From assembly GCA_016841605.1 (NCBI GenBank), contig JAENYV010000004.1, positions 211,789-275,788 on the forward strand: a stretch of DNA of 64,000 nucleotides, in the 5' to 3' direction. The notes below the pieces were generated by a model. The model saw nothing but the letters and a program-made list of their open reading frames with translations, ran no database searches and was not told where the DNA came from. The stretch comes from Dethiobacter alkaliphilus. Its GTDB lineage: Bacteria > Bacillota > Dethiobacteria > DTU022 > UBA8154. Positions 52,525 to 62,292 of this stretch are shown here, in pieces (position 1 is the stretch's first letter; every line of letters starts with the position of its first letter). The position numbers were made by a program, and so were the translations under genes.

Positions 52525-53358
52525 ATGGAAGCCGAGAAAAATTCTAGTTTAATTGAGGTTATGCTGAAAATGGCTCCGTATTTTCAGCAGCTTCTAACGA
52601 TGGAGTGTTCTCTTGCGGTAACTGATAAGGAAATGTTTATTGACGAATATTCTTCAACGGAATTTCAAAAATTGAAGAACAAAGGTAAACCAATCCCACC
52701 GGGTAGTCGTTTAAATGAGGCATTACATACAGGAAAGGTTCAACATGCTATTTATTCAAAAGAACTATATGGTTTTCCTTTAAAATCAACTTGTGTTCCA
52801 GTAAAAGATGATATGGGCAATATTGTAGGTGCTTTTGCACTGGGGTTAAGTCTTAAAAACCAGACAGCTCTCACAGAAGCGGCTCATTCTTTTGCAGCAA
52901 CGAATGAAGAAGTAATTGCTTCAACAGAGCAACTTTCAGCTTCCGCACAGGAACTTGCTAATGGGATGGAAGTACTTAATACCTTAAAGGCGGAAATGGA
53001 AGAACAGGTAAATAAGACGGAAGTGATGCTAAGCTTTATCAAGAAAGTTGCCGCAAATTCTAATTTATTAGGTCTCAATGCCTCTATTGAAGCTGCCAGG
53101 GTTGGAGAGGCCGGTCGTGGATTTGAGGTAGTGGCAACTGAGATTCGAAAAATGGCTGAAAACAGTACAAAAACAGTGGAAGAAATTAAAGAAATTATTG
53201 ATAAAATAAAGCAAAAAGTTGATAAAATTAGTGAAGAAATACCAAGAATTTTGGAAATATCACAACATCAAGCAGCCGCAACCCAGGAAATTTCTCTTTC
53301 TATTCAAGGTCTTTCAGAGTATGTTGAAATTATCGAAAGTATTGCTCAAAAAATTTAA
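52525..53358 (+). CDS. Soluble methyl-accepting chemotaxis-type protein
   Basis: This 277-residue protein has no membrane helix or HAMP domain. The N-terminal 115 residues form a small PAS-like sensor ([38 protein letters not shown]). The C-terminal half is a short MCP signalling hairpin with the tip [20 protein letters not shown] and [15 protein letters not shown]. It could couple to CheA/CheW through the cytoplasm. GTGAGGTG precedes ATG 52525. It follows the molybdopterin enzyme gene, but a terminator separates them. Confidence 0.9.
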   Translation: MEAEKNSSLIEVMLKMAPYFQQLLTMECSLAVTDKEMFIDEYSSTEFQKLKNKGKPIPPGSRLNEALHTGKVQHAIYSKELYGFPLKSTCVPVKDDMGNIVGAFALGLSLKNQTALTEAAHSFAATNEEVIASTEQLSASAQELANGMEVLNTLKAEMEEQVNKTEVMLSFIKKVAANSNLLGLNASIEAARVGEAGRGFEVVATEIRKMAENSTKTVEEIKEIIDKIKQKVDKISEEIPRILEISQHQAAATQEISLSIQGLSEYVEIIESIAQKI

Positions 53359-53426
53359 GAATGCTTTTTATACAAAGGTGCTTTGTTGTGTCCGGTCTGC
53401 TTTAGAGCTTTTTGTTGATAGTTCCT

Positions 53427-53464
53427 AACCTCTTATATTAACTTAAGATAAGAGGTTTTCTTTT
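53427..53464 (+). terminator. Rho-independent terminator after the chemoreceptor
   Basis: AACCTCTTAT (53427-53436) / ATAAGAGGTT (53448-53457), 11-base loop, followed by TTCTTTT. Confidence 0.85.
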
Positions 53465-53626
53465 GCCCTAATGTTTCTCTTTCATTTTAATCGCCGCACT
53501 GCAGCAAAAAAAATAAACTAACATAATTTTCCTTGAGATTTTTTCTCACCTGTTATATGATAAGGATTGTGAGAATTGCGGTCACAAAAAATATATTCCG
53601 GGATGAATATTTTTAGGGAGAAAAAG

Positions 53627-56200
53627 ATGTGCAATTCCGACATCACTGACCGTAAAAGGATGGAAGAAGCTTTGCAATATCAGTTACAATATGGGAAATT
53701 GGTGGCCGATATATCTGCCATGTTTGCCACTATAACAACAGATGAACTGTCTACCGGGGTTAATTATGCGCTCCAGCTTAGCGGAGTTTTTTTTAATATC
53801 GACCGCAGTTACATATTTCAGTTATCTGCCGGCGGGGAAGTAATGAACAATACCTTTGAGTGGTGCGCTGAAGGTATTGAATCCCAGATAAAAAATTTAC
53901 AGGGGATACCTATTGAATCAATTTTCTGGACTGTGGAACAACTAACAAAACATGGAACGATTAATATTCCTTGTGTCCCGGATATGCCCTTAGAAGCAGC
54001 AGCAGAAAAGGAAATTTTGCAGGCCCAGTCCATCCAATCCGTCCTGATTGTTCCCATGATATCCGCGAATAAACTGATTGGATTTATCGGCTTTGACTCT
54101 GTCAGGGAGAAAAAAATATGGACAGATAAAGAGATATCTCTACTTAAAGTCATGGCTGATATTATTTCCAGTGCTTTTATAAAACAGCAGGCAGAAAAAG
54201 CGTTGCAAGCTTCGGAAGAACGCTATCGCCTTATTGTAGAAAATGTTGAGGAAGCAATAGTTGTGATCCAGGATGGCAAAATAAAGTTTGTTAATCCCGT
54301 GACCTTAGAGAGAATCGGCTATACTGAAGATGAGCTCTATACTACCTCCTTTTTTAAATTTATATATATTGATGATCAAAAATTAGTAAGGAACGTTTAT
54401 CAAAAAATCTTTCGGGGAAATAAGGTTCCCCAAAGGTTCCCCATACGTGTAATTACCAAAGATGGAAAAGTGAAATGGGTTGAATTCAGTACTGTTTTGT
54501 TTTTTTGGGAAGGGAGTCCGGCTATACTGGGCTTTGGTAACGACATTACCGAGCGGAAAAATTACGAGGATGCCCTAAAAAAAGTTCATCTTGAATTAGA
54601 ACAAAGAGTTAAAGAGAGAACATTAACATTACAAAATACTAATGAAAAATTATTGCTGGAAATAGCAGAACGTAAAAGAATAGAAGATGCACTGCGAGAA
54701 AGTGAAGAACATTTCCGGCAAATTGTGGAGTTATTCCCTGTAGCGATTTTGGGTCACAGCGAAGAAGAAATTGTCTTCGCCAATACTGCGGCAGCGAATC
54801 TGATTCATGTGGAAAACCCCCAGTGTCTTGTTAAGGAAACTCTTACAGATTATTTACATCCCAACGATAAAGATATATTTCTGGAGCAGATTAAAGAAAT
54901 AAAAGAAAAAAGGGCTAAGCAAAAAACACTTTCTACAAAAATAATTTCAACGATAGGTATGATGGTTGATGTAGAGCTTATTTTAACCCCCTTTATTTCC
55001 CAGGGAAAATTGACCGTCCAAATTGTCGCCTATGACCTGACCAAGCGTAAAAAAATGGATGAAGAAATTTTTAAGGCAAACAAACTTGAAGCGATTGGGA
55101 TGCTTGCCGGTGGGATCGCCCATGATTTTAATAATTTTTTAGCGACTTTACTCGGCAATGTCTCCCTGGCCAGGCTGTACAAAGATGACCCGGAAAAAAT
55201 TATGCTGAAGTTGGAAAATATGGTGGCAGCTATACTCCGGGCTAAAGATCTTACCCATCAATTGTCTACTTTTTCTAAAGGTGGAGCACCGGTTAAAGAA
55301 GTTGTCTCCATAAACCGTATTCTTGTCGAAAGCACAACTTTTGCTTTAAGTGGCTCTAATGTTCGCTATAAGCTTTCCATATCCGATAATCTATATACCG
55401 TAGAAATTGATGAGGGACAAATAAGTCAGGTTCTTTACAATATTATTATTAACGCTGTTCAGGCAATGCCTGATGGCGGAACAATCTGGGTCTCTGCAGA
55501 AAATACTGTCTTTAAAGCAGAAGAAAAAGAGCGGTTGTTGCCTTTACAGGAAGGAAAATATGTCAGAATATCTATTCAAGACGAGGGTACAGGCATACCG
55601 GAAAAACTGCTGCAAAAAATATTTGATCCTTTTTTTACAACTAAACCGAAAGGAAGCGGTCTTGGACTGGCAACCTCTTATTCCATAATCAAGAACCATA
55701 ACGGTTATTTAGAAGCTAAATCAAAAATGGGAGTGGGGACAACTTTTTTTATCTATCTTCCGGCATCCAACCAACCCGATCACCCAAACATTAATAAAGA
55801 AAATATTTTGTATGGAGCGGGAAAGATATTGGTTATGGATGATGAAGAAGATGTGAGAAAAATAATTGGTGAGATGTTATCTCTTCTAGGATATAAGGTT
55901 CATTTTGCCAAAGATGGAGCCGAAGCAATGAGAAAGTACTTTAGGGCAGGGAAAACGTCCCACCCCTTTGATCTTGTACTAATGGATCTTACTATTCCTG
56001 GAGGTATGGGTGGTAAGCAGACCATAAAAAAAATGCTTAAAAAAGACCCGGCAATAAAAGCGGTTGTTTCCAGCGGATATTCTGATGATCCGGTAATGTC
56101 CGACTTTAAAAAGTATGGTTTCAAGGGAGTAATCAAAAAACCTTTTAAAATTGAAGAGTTATCCAAAGTTATTGATGAAGCAATTAAAGGAGATGTATAA
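53627..56200 (+). CDS. Hybrid sensor histidine kinase (GAF-PAS-PAS-HisKA-HATPase-REC)
   Basis: 857 residues from ATG 53627, which follows AGGGAGAAAAAG; an earlier TTG at 53576 lacks a site. The order is GAF (about 15-195), PAS (about 205-325), a coiled linker with LELEQRVKERTLTLQNTNEK, a second PAS (about 365-480), HisKA with the phospho-His in GGIAHDFNNFLATLLGN, an ATPase with DEGTGIPEKLL and GSGLGLATSYSI, and a receiver (KILVMDDEEDV, acceptor Asp in LVLMDLTIPGGMGG). There are no membrane segments. The protein begins with DITDRKRMEEAL, a motif that normally ends a PAS domain, so it may have lost one. Confidence 0.92.
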   Translation: MCNSDITDRKRMEEALQYQLQYGKLVADISAMFATITTDELSTGVNYALQLSGVFFNIDRSYIFQLSAGGEVMNNTFEWCAEGIESQIKNLQGIPIESIFWTVEQLTKHGTINIPCVPDMPLEAAAEKEILQAQSIQSVLIVPMISANKLIGFIGFDSVREKKIWTDKEISLLKVMADIISSAFIKQQAEKALQASEERYRLIVENVEEAIVVIQDGKIKFVNPVTLERIGYTEDELYTTSFFKFIYIDDQKLVRNVYQKIFRGNKVPQRFPIRVITKDGKVKWVEFSTVLFFWEGSPAILGFGNDITERKNYEDALKKVHLELEQRVKERTLTLQNTNEKLLLEIAERKRIEDALRESEEHFRQIVELFPVAILGHSEEEIVFANTAAANLIHVENPQCLVKETLTDYLHPNDKDIFLEQIKEIKEKRAKQKTLSTKIISTIGMMVDVELILTPFISQGKLTVQIVAYDLTKRKKMDEEIFKANKLEAIGMLAGGIAHDFNNFLATLLGNVSLARLYKDDPEKIMLKLENMVAAILRAKDLTHQLSTFSKGGAPVKEVVSINRILVESTTFALSGSNVRYKLSISDNLYTVEIDEGQISQVLYNIIINAVQAMPDGGTIWVSAENTVFKAEEKERLLPLQEGKYVRISIQDEGTGIPEKLLQKIFDPFFTTKPKGSGLGLATSYSIIKNHNGYLEAKSKMGVGTTFFIYLPASNQPDHPNINKENILYGAGKILVMDDEEDVRKIIGEMLSLLGYKVHFAKDGAEAMRKYFRAGKTSHPFDLVLMDLTIPGGMGGKQTIKKMLKKDPAIKAVVSSGYSDDPVMSDFKKYGFKGVIKKPFKIEELSKVIDEAIKGDV

Positions 56201-56305
56201 TCATTGTAAGTTTAGATGGAGAAGAAGCATTTTACAGAAGGACAGATTTTGGTACGATCAGCTTAATTGGTCTAGTAGTAAAATATCTGGATAATATGCG
56301 TATTT

Positions 56306-56339
56306 ACAAAAGCCGGCAAAAAATAATGCCGGCTTTTGT
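56306..56339 (+). terminator. Terminator after the hybrid kinase
   Basis: ACAAAAGCCGGC (56306-56317) / GCCGGCTTTTGT (56328-56339), 10-base loop. The U-run is inside the stem arm. Confidence 0.8.
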
Positions 56340-56434
56340 AACATCTCGTAATAATTTCGAAAAGTATATTAAAATTTTGGTAAAGGCCAAGTAATATTCC
56401 TCCATTATAGTAGTTATATGAGGGAGGTCAAAGG

Positions 56435-56599
56435 ATGGATAAAAAACAGATAATACGCTTATTAAAAATTCTTTTGGAAGAAGAACTGGGACAAGAAAAA
56501 CGTTTGCTTACTCTGGGAGAAGTAGAAGTACTAACAATTAACAAGGGATTAGCCGTTAGGCTTGAAGACGGGAAGAAGTTTCAGATTACCGTAAACTAA
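56435..56599 (+). CDS. Small hypothetical protein, 54 aa
   Basis: ATG 56435 is preceded by AGGGAGGTCAAAGG. The frame encodes 54 residues with alternating charge: helical IIRLLKILLEEELGQEKRLL, then a small beta segment GLAVRLEDGKKFQITVN. No signal or membrane segment. The strong ribosome-binding site and the balanced, soluble composition argue that it is real. It lies between two terminator-bounded units. Function unknown. Confidence 0.65.
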   Translation: MDKKQIIRLLKILLEEELGQEKRLLTLGEVEVLTINKGLAVRLEDGKKFQITVN

Positions 56600-56721
56600 A
56601 AATCCATGTAATGTACTACCCCCAAAATGTATGGGAATTTCGTATATTGGGAAAGGAGGGTTCAAGGTAGAAGGAAACATGCTTGGTGATCGTAAATAAA
56701 GTTAGCGGAGGGAGTAAAAAC

Positions 56722-57141
56722 ATGATTAAAAAGAAGAGGTTTGTGGTCATACTCGCGGTTTTACTGATGTTTTTTGTATTATTGGCCGGATGTAGCAATG
56801 ACGCGGAAGATGCTAATAACGGTCTAAATGGGGAGGCGGGCTTATCCGACAACCAAGAACTTGAAGACGAGAGTGTTCAAATTGAAACCCAAGACCAGGA
56901 AGACCAGGATATTGCTACGGCTATTGGTACGTTAAAGGAAGTTAATATTGATAATGGTACACTGACTATCGCTACCGAGAGTGATGGAGAGTTGGAAATT
57001 GAGGTCAATGGTACAAGCGAGATTTTTGTTGACGAATCTCTTGTGACGTTTGCTCAATTGGCTGATAAAATTGATTCGGAAGTTAGTGTGGAATATAATC
57101 GTGAAACTAAAGAAGTAACCGCTATTAGGATCCAGGAATAG
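56722..57141 (+). CDS. Hypothetical lipoprotein, 139 aa
   Basis: The start ATG 56722 follows GCGGAGGGAG. The signal peptide ends in the lipobox FVLLAGCSN, followed by an acidic Asn/Glu/Asp-rich linker (about 30-70). The folded domain is small and beta-rich (IGTLKEVNIDNGTLTIATES, ELEIEVNGTSEIFVDE, VSVEYNRETKEVTAIRI), resembling DUF5666-like or OB-type domains; this is a guess. A terminator follows. Confidence 0.75.
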   Translation: MIKKKRFVVILAVLLMFFVLLAGCSNDAEDANNGLNGEAGLSDNQELEDESVQIETQDQEDQDIATAIGTLKEVNIDNGTLTIATESDGELEIEVNGTSEIFVDESLVTFAQLADKIDSEVSVEYNRETKEVTAIRIQE

Positions 57142-57189
57142 AGAAAAAGACTCTTTTTAGTTGGATAGGAGCAAAGGAAGATAGAAAGA

Positions 57190-57219
57190 GCTGAGAAACA
57201 ACTGTTTCTCAGCCTTTTC
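57190..57219 (+). terminator. Rho-independent terminator after the lipoprotein
   Basis: GCTGAGAAA (57190-57198) / TTTCTCAGC (57205-57213), 6-base loop, followed by CTTTTC. Confidence 0.8.
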
Positions 57220-57359
57220 TAGTTGTTTAAGGGATTGTATTCCCTGCCCTGGTAATAAGAAAAAATAAAAAAGGAGTCGGCTAGTTAGAGGTAAAAATTG
57301 GATTTCCCGGACATCTACTAATATGGTAATATAGAACAAGGTGGAGAAGGAGGGAAATA

Positions 57360-58070
57360 ATGCCGTTTTTAGGAAAGGTTTTGGTAGTCGATGACGACCA
57401 AAATGTACTGGAACTGGTCAAACTATATGGTGAAAGGGAGGGCTTTGAAGTCATCGGTGTAAACGACGGTGACCTGGTATTGCCTGCATTTGACCGGGAA
57501 AATCCCGATGTGGTAATACTGGATATTATGCTGCCTGGTCAGGATGGGCTTACTCTGTGTCGTAATTTAAGAACGGTGCGCATGATTCCGATCATCATGC
57601 TTACCGCAAAGGGAGAGGAAGCAGACCGTGTTCTGGGCCTCGAAATGGGAGCCGATGACTACGTCTCCAAACCTTTCAGTCCCAGGGAACTTGTCGCCAG
57701 AATCAAAGCGGTACTGCGACGCACCCAAACAGTTGATGCAGTAACAAATTGGCAATTAAAATACCCGGGACTGGAAATCCAGGCTGATGCCAGGAGAGTT
57801 TTGGTAAATACGGTCGAAACAGAAATTACTCCCAGGGAATTTGATTTACTCTATCACCTGGCCCAAAATCCCAGGCGGGTTTTTACCAGAGAGGAACTGC
57901 TGGCGGCGGTGTGGGGATATGACTACTTCGGCGATCAGCGCACGGTAGATGTTCACATACGTAGGTTGAGGACTAAACTGGCTTCCTTGCCCCATGAGTA
58001 CCTAACAACTGTATGGGGTGTGGGGTATCAATTTACACCTCCTGTTAAAGGAGGAGAAGCTGCTTCGTGA
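57360..58070 (+). CDS. OmpR/PhoB-family response regulator
   Basis: This 236-residue protein has a receiver domain with the acidic pair DDD at 11-13, acceptor D55 (VVILDIMLPGQDG), T in MLTAKG and K in DDYVSKPF. A winged-helix DNA-binding domain follows (ITPREFDLLYHLAQNPRRVF, GDQRTVDVHIRRLRTKL). The stop overlaps the kinase start by 4 bp (GTGA), so they form a cognate pair. GGAGGGAAATA precedes ATG 57360. Target genes are unknown; the lipoprotein upstream and the Feo genes downstream are neighbours only. Confidence 0.94.
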   Translation: MPFLGKVLVVDDDQNVLELVKLYGEREGFEVIGVNDGDLVLPAFDRENPDVVILDIMLPGQDGLTLCRNLRTVRMIPIIMLTAKGEEADRVLGLEMGADDYVSKPFSPRELVARIKAVLRRTQTVDAVTNWQLKYPGLEIQADARRVLVNTVETEITPREFDLLYHLAQNPRRVFTREELLAAVWGYDYFGDQRTVDVHIRRLRTKLASLPHEYLTTVWGVGYQFTPPVKGGEAAS

Positions 58071-59638
58071 AGATCAAACTTCAGCAGGGCAGGGATAAAC
58101 TCAGGTTGGCAAGCCGGACTGTACACGGGTTCTGGCTTTCGATTATGCGCTTGCTGAGAGAACAATTCAATAAAAATATTTACACCAGGATCCTTTTTAC
58201 CAACGTGACAGCTTTTGTTGTCGGTTTGATTGCCTTGATGATGTTTTCCAGCTTTATAGTTAAACAGGTAACTTATGATCAAGTCGAACAGGAATTATTA
58301 CGCAAAGCCAAGCGGGTAAACTTCGCCTTATCCCAACAAACGGAACAGTTTTGGGGAAATCCGCCTGCAGAGCAAACAAGCGAGCAAGTCCAGGGAGGAC
58401 AGGATTTATTAAAATTTCTGGCCGATATCTTTGACGCCAGAATTACAATTTTTGACCGGGAAGGAAACATTATCGACTCCTCAGCCCAGCAGGAAATAGT
58501 GCCCGGCAGCAAAATAGAGGAAAAATACATCGAAATATTCAGTAAAGGGGAAACTGCGATTACCCGCACATTAGAGAAGGAAACAGGTCAGCTTATCTTT
58601 GGCGCTGTTGTCCCCATGGGTAACAATAAAGATGTCATTGAAAACGGTATCCTGCTGGAAGCGAAGCCTTCCAGTCTCGATCTTGCTTTAAACAAAATGC
58701 GTTCAGATCAGGTTGTTGGGGGAATGATCATACTCGTAATCATTATTATCATTTCCGTATACCTGGCCATGTACATATCCAGGCCTATTTCCCGTTTAGC
58801 CGCCACCGTAGCGGAGATCAGCAGAGGGAGTTACGTTTTGAGCACCGAGGACTTGCTCCTGGATGAAATCAAGGATCTCGCCGGTCAGCTTGATAAACTG
58901 GCCGTAAAACTGCAGAAGATGCAGGCGGAAAGTCGCAGGATGGAAGAGGGAAGAGTTCGCTTATTTGCAGAGATATCCCATGAGTTACGTACCCCTCTGA
59001 CTGCCGTTCAGGGCTTTGTCGAGGCTATTCGTGACGGGATGGTGCAAGATGAAGCCATGTTGGAGAAATACTTGGACACTATTTATACTCAAACGGTACA
59101 TATAACCAGGTTGGTGGATGATATATTGGCATTGAGCCGCCTGGAAAGCGGTGCTATCGCTGTGGAGAAACTACCGGTCGACTTGAACGCTCTAGCACAA
59201 GGTGTGGCTATGTCGATGGAGGCTATGGCTAATATTAAGAATACATCAATCTTATTGGAGAAGAAAGCAGAAAACGCCATTGTGCTCGGGGATGTTGACC
59301 GGATGGAACAGATTATCAGGAATTTGCTGAAGAATGCTGTCAGTGCTACAGATAACGGTATCATCAGGGTTGGAGTGGAGGCCGGGCACGGTAAAGTGAT
59401 ATTAACTATTGAGGATGACGGAATCGGCATAGCACCCAACGACCTTCCTCACATTTGGGACAGGTTTTACCGAGCGAAAAAGCAGCATGGCAGACACCGG
59501 CAGGAAGAAGGTAGTGGTTTGGGGCTTGTAATTGTGAAAAAACTGGTTCAGTTGCAAGGCGGCAAGATAGAAGTTACCAGCCAGTTAGGTAAAGGTACAA
59601 TTTTTAGCCTAAATTTTCCATCATTTAACCAGAAATAG
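58067..59638 (+). CDS. Membrane sensor histidine kinase with HAMP domain
   Basis: 523 residues from GTG 58067. A cytoplasmic start is followed by TM1 (LFTNVTAFVVGLIALMMFSS), an extracytoplasmic sensor of about 150 residues, TM2 (VVGGMIILVIIIIISVYLAM), HAMP (SRPISRLAATVAEISRGSY), HisKA with the phospho-His in FAEISHELRTPLTAVQGF, and an ATPase with NLLKNAVSATDN, DDGIGIAPNDLPHIWDRFYR and GSGLGLVIVKKLV. It is the standard architecture of a cell-envelope or stress sensor. It pairs with the overlapping response regulator. Confidence 0.94.
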   Translation: MKIKLQQGRDKLRLASRTVHGFWLSIMRLLREQFNKNIYTRILFTNVTAFVVGLIALMMFSSFIVKQVTYDQVEQELLRKAKRVNFALSQQTEQFWGNPPAEQTSEQVQGGQDLLKFLADIFDARITIFDREGNIIDSSAQQEIVPGSKIEEKYIEIFSKGETAITRTLEKETGQLIFGAVVPMGNNKDVIENGILLEAKPSSLDLALNKMRSDQVVGGMIILVIIIIISVYLAMYISRPISRLAATVAEISRGSYVLSTEDLLLDEIKDLAGQLDKLAVKLQKMQAESRRMEEGRVRLFAEISHELRTPLTAVQGFVEAIRDGMVQDEAMLEKYLDTIYTQTVHITRLVDDILALSRLESGAIAVEKLPVDLNALAQGVAMSMEAMANIKNTSILLEKKAENAIVLGDVDRMEQIIRNLLKNAVSATDNGIIRVGVEAGHGKVILTIEDDGIGIAPNDLPHIWDRFYRAKKQHGRHRQEEGSGLGLVIVKKLVQLQGGKIEVTSQLGKGTIFSLNFPSFNQK

Positions 59639-59682
59639 ATAATTGCCCCGGTTAACGTAATTACATTTAAAGTCAGCAGTTA

Positions 59683-59722
59683 AAACGAGGGAACTCGAAA
59701 CGGTTCCCTCGTTTATATTTTA
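59683..59722 (+). terminator. Terminator after the two-component genes
   Basis: AAACGAGGGAAC (59683-59694) / GTTCCCTCGTTT (59703-59714), 8-base loop, followed by ATATTTT. A GGGACAGGCACC sequence of the kind seen in REP-like elements follows at about 59724. Confidence 0.85.
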
Positions 59723-59828
59723 GGGACAGGCACCTGGTTTTTTCCGATACATATATTACATCAGTTGGGAAGTTAGCCGCCAATAACATTTTTTTCTACC
59801 ACTTACTATCATAAGGAGGATTTTTTTA

Positions 59829-60068
59829 ATGACAGAAAAGATTATTCCGTTGCACCTTCTTCCTACAGGGAGTTTTTGCAAGGTGAAAGAATTAAGAGCG
59901 CTGGATAATATGCGCCGGAGATTGCTCGATTTGGGTCTTATTAACGGTACCCTTGTGGAATCGTTACGGAGAAGTCCCTCCGGTGACCCCACTGCCTATC
60001 AGATTCGGGGAGCTGTTATTGCGCTTCGTTCGGAAGAAGCATCCAATATTTTTGTGGAAAGAGTTTAA
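59829..60068 (+). CDS. feoA: Ferrous iron transport protein FeoA
   Basis: This 79-residue SH3-like protein has IPLHLLPTGSFCKVKELRAL, MRRRLLDLGLINGT and GDPTAYQIRGAVIALRSEEA, the usual FeoA pattern. AAGGAGG precedes ATG 59829. It lies 19 bp before feoB, which it is expected to modulate. Confidence 0.92.
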   Translation: MTEKIIPLHLLPTGSFCKVKELRALDNMRRRLLDLGLINGTLVESLRRSPSGDPTAYQIRGAVIALRSEEASNIFVERV

Positions 60069-60087
60069 AGCAGGAGGAGAGTATCCA

Positions 60088-62226
60088 ATGGGTCTTACAT
60101 GCCAATCTACCGGTCTTGGTTCCTTGCAGGAGATGCTTAAAGTAAATTCAGACTCCCCTGATAACATTGTCATCGCGCTGGCAGGCAATCCCAATACGGG
60201 GAAAAGTACAGTCTTTAACAGCTTAACCGGATTAAAACAACATACAGGCAACTGGCCGGGCAAAACAGTGAGCAAAGCTCAAGGAAGCTATATCTATCAG
60301 GATAAAAAATTTATTGTGGTTGATTTGCCTGGAACGTACTCATTGTTCGCAAACTCTGCGGAAGAGGAAATAGCCCGCAATTTTCTTTGTTTTATTCAAC
60401 CTGACGTTACAGTGGTTGTTTTAGATTCTACCTGCCTGGAGAGAAACCTGAATCTGGCATTGCAAATACTGGAAATCACGCGCAATGTAGTGATTTGTTT
60501 AAATCTCCTTGATGAAGCAGAAAGAAAAAAGATAAATGTAAACTTGCAAAAATTAGCAGACCAATTAGGAGTTCCTGTTATCGGAACCAATGCCAGGGAT
60601 GGTGTGGGTCTGCAGGAATTAAAAGCAGCAGTTTACAGAGTAGCAAAGGGGGAAATTACTAATAACCCTTTAAAAATTAACTACAATGAGCAAATTGAAA
60701 AAGCCGTAGAACTCTTGAAGCCTTTCATCGAAAAAATTGTTAACGGAAGAATTAATGCCCGCTGGGCAGCCTTACGCTTATTGGATGGTGATAAGAACAT
60801 TTTGGATGCTCTCAATCTGTACCTGGGTTTTGATTTTTCCCTAAATAGTGATTTAGAAAAACTTTTGCGTGATGCTAAAGAGTATGTTAGCTCAATCGAT
60901 ATAAATATGCGGGATCTGGTTGTAGAAAGCATCATAAAACAGGCTGAAGCCCTCTGCGCTGAAACAGTAGTCTTTAAAACCGAACAGCAAAACCTTTTGG
61001 ATAGAAAAATTGATAGTATCCTGACTTCAAAAATATGGGGAATTCCTGCTATGCTGGCCATGCTTGGCGTGGTTTTTTGGGTTACCATAAAAGGCGCCAA
61101 CTTTCCCTCCGCAATGCTGGCTTCCGGTTTTGATTATCTGGAAGGAGTTTTGACAGAGTTATTTTTAGCCGGAGGTGCTCCTTCCTGGCTTCATGGTGTT
61201 CTTGTGCTTGGTGTTTATAAGACCCTGGCCTGGGTTGTCTCCGTTATGCTGCCGCCTATGGCTATTTTCTTTCCCCTATTTACCCTTCTTGAAGATTTGG
61301 GTTACCTGCCCCGGGTTGCCTTTAACATGGATAACTTCTTCAAAAAGGCGTCTGCTCACGGCAAACAGGTTTTGACTATGTGTATGGGCTTTGGATGTAA
61401 TGCCGCGGGTATCATTGCCTGCCGTATTATTGATTCTCCAAGGGAACGATTGATAGCCGTCATCACCAATAATTTTGTTCCATGTAACGGGCGTTTCCCC
61501 ACCCTTATTGCTCTGACATCCATTTTTATTGCATATAATTTGGGGCCTTTTCAGAGTCTATGGGCGGCTTTAAGTATCCTGGCAGTAGTAGTTCTAGGGG
61601 TATCCCTTACGCTGTTTATCTCTAAAATCCTTTCCAGGACAATACTTAAAGGTCTGCCTTCTTCCTTTACCCTGGAACTGCCTCCTTACAGAAAACCGCA
61701 AATAGGCAGAATCATTATTCGTTCTATTTTCGATCGGACACTGTTTGTCTTGTTTAGGGCAGTCATGGTAGCTGCGCCAGCTGGTTTTGTAATCTGGCTT
61801 ATGGCAAATCTTAATCTTGGTGATATAAGCATTCTCAATTACTGTGCCGCGTTTCTGGACCCCTTTGCCCGATTTTTGGGGTTGGACGGCTTTATTCTCA
61901 TGGCCTTTATTCTTGGCCTGCCCGCGAATGAAATTGTCATCCCCATATTAATCATGAGTTATATGTCTCAGGGAGCGATGTTGGAACTCGACAGTTTATT
62001 TATGATGAGACAGTTGTTTCTAGACAGCGGCTGGACCTGGTTGACTGCCGTATGCACGATGCTTTTTGTTCTCAACCACTGGCCCTGTGCCACAACCCTG
62101 CTTACCATTCGGAAAGAAACCCAAAGCTTCAAATGGGCTTTTCTATCCTTCCTGATTCCAACTATTACGGGTATGATTATCTGCTTTACAGTAGCACAGG
62201 TGGCCCGTCTGCTCGGATTAGCGTGA
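60088..62226 (+). CDS. feoB: Ferrous iron transporter FeoB
   Basis: 712 residues from ATG 60088 (CAGGAGGAGA upstream); a longer frame overlapping feoA is rejected. The N-terminal GTPase domain has G1 GNPNTGKST (33-41), a switch segment HTGNWPGKTV, G3 DLPGTYSL and G4 NLLDE. The C-terminal half has two Gate-type membrane repeats, including PRVAFNMDNFFKKAS, CMGFGCNAAGIIACRII and FVPCNGRFPTLIAL. It imports Fe(II) under anoxic conditions. It forms an operon with feoA and the DtxR/MntR-type regulator. Confidence 0.96.
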   Translation: MGLTCQSTGLGSLQEMLKVNSDSPDNIVIALAGNPNTGKSTVFNSLTGLKQHTGNWPGKTVSKAQGSYIYQDKKFIVVDLPGTYSLFANSAEEEIARNFLCFIQPDVTVVVLDSTCLERNLNLALQILEITRNVVICLNLLDEAERKKINVNLQKLADQLGVPVIGTNARDGVGLQELKAAVYRVAKGEITNNPLKINYNEQIEKAVELLKPFIEKIVNGRINARWAALRLLDGDKNILDALNLYLGFDFSLNSDLEKLLRDAKEYVSSIDINMRDLVVESIIKQAEALCAETVVFKTEQQNLLDRKIDSILTSKIWGIPAMLAMLGVVFWVTIKGANFPSAMLASGFDYLEGVLTELFLAGGAPSWLHGVLVLGVYKTLAWVVSVMLPPMAIFFPLFTLLEDLGYLPRVAFNMDNFFKKASAHGKQVLTMCMGFGCNAAGIIACRIIDSPRERLIAVITNNFVPCNGRFPTLIALTSIFIAYNLGPFQSLWAALSILAVVVLGVSLTLFISKILSRTILKGLPSSFTLELPPYRKPQIGRIIIRSIFDRTLFVLFRAVMVAAPAGFVIWLMANLNLGDISILNYCAAFLDPFARFLGLDGFILMAFILGLPANEIVIPILIMSYMSQGAMLELDSLFMMRQLFLDSGWTWLTAVCTMLFVLNHWPCATTLLTIRKETQSFKWAFLSFLIPTITGMIICFTVAQVARLLGLA

Positions 62227-62292
62227 ATAGTGGAATAGATAGTAGTTAACGGGCATAAAGATACAGAAAAGGACGTGTTATGGTGAGGAAAC

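Noticed and set aside
59953..60087. Longer FeoB N-terminus overlapping feoA
   Set aside because: The feoA frame is clear in this stretch and ATG 60088 has a GGAGGAGA site.
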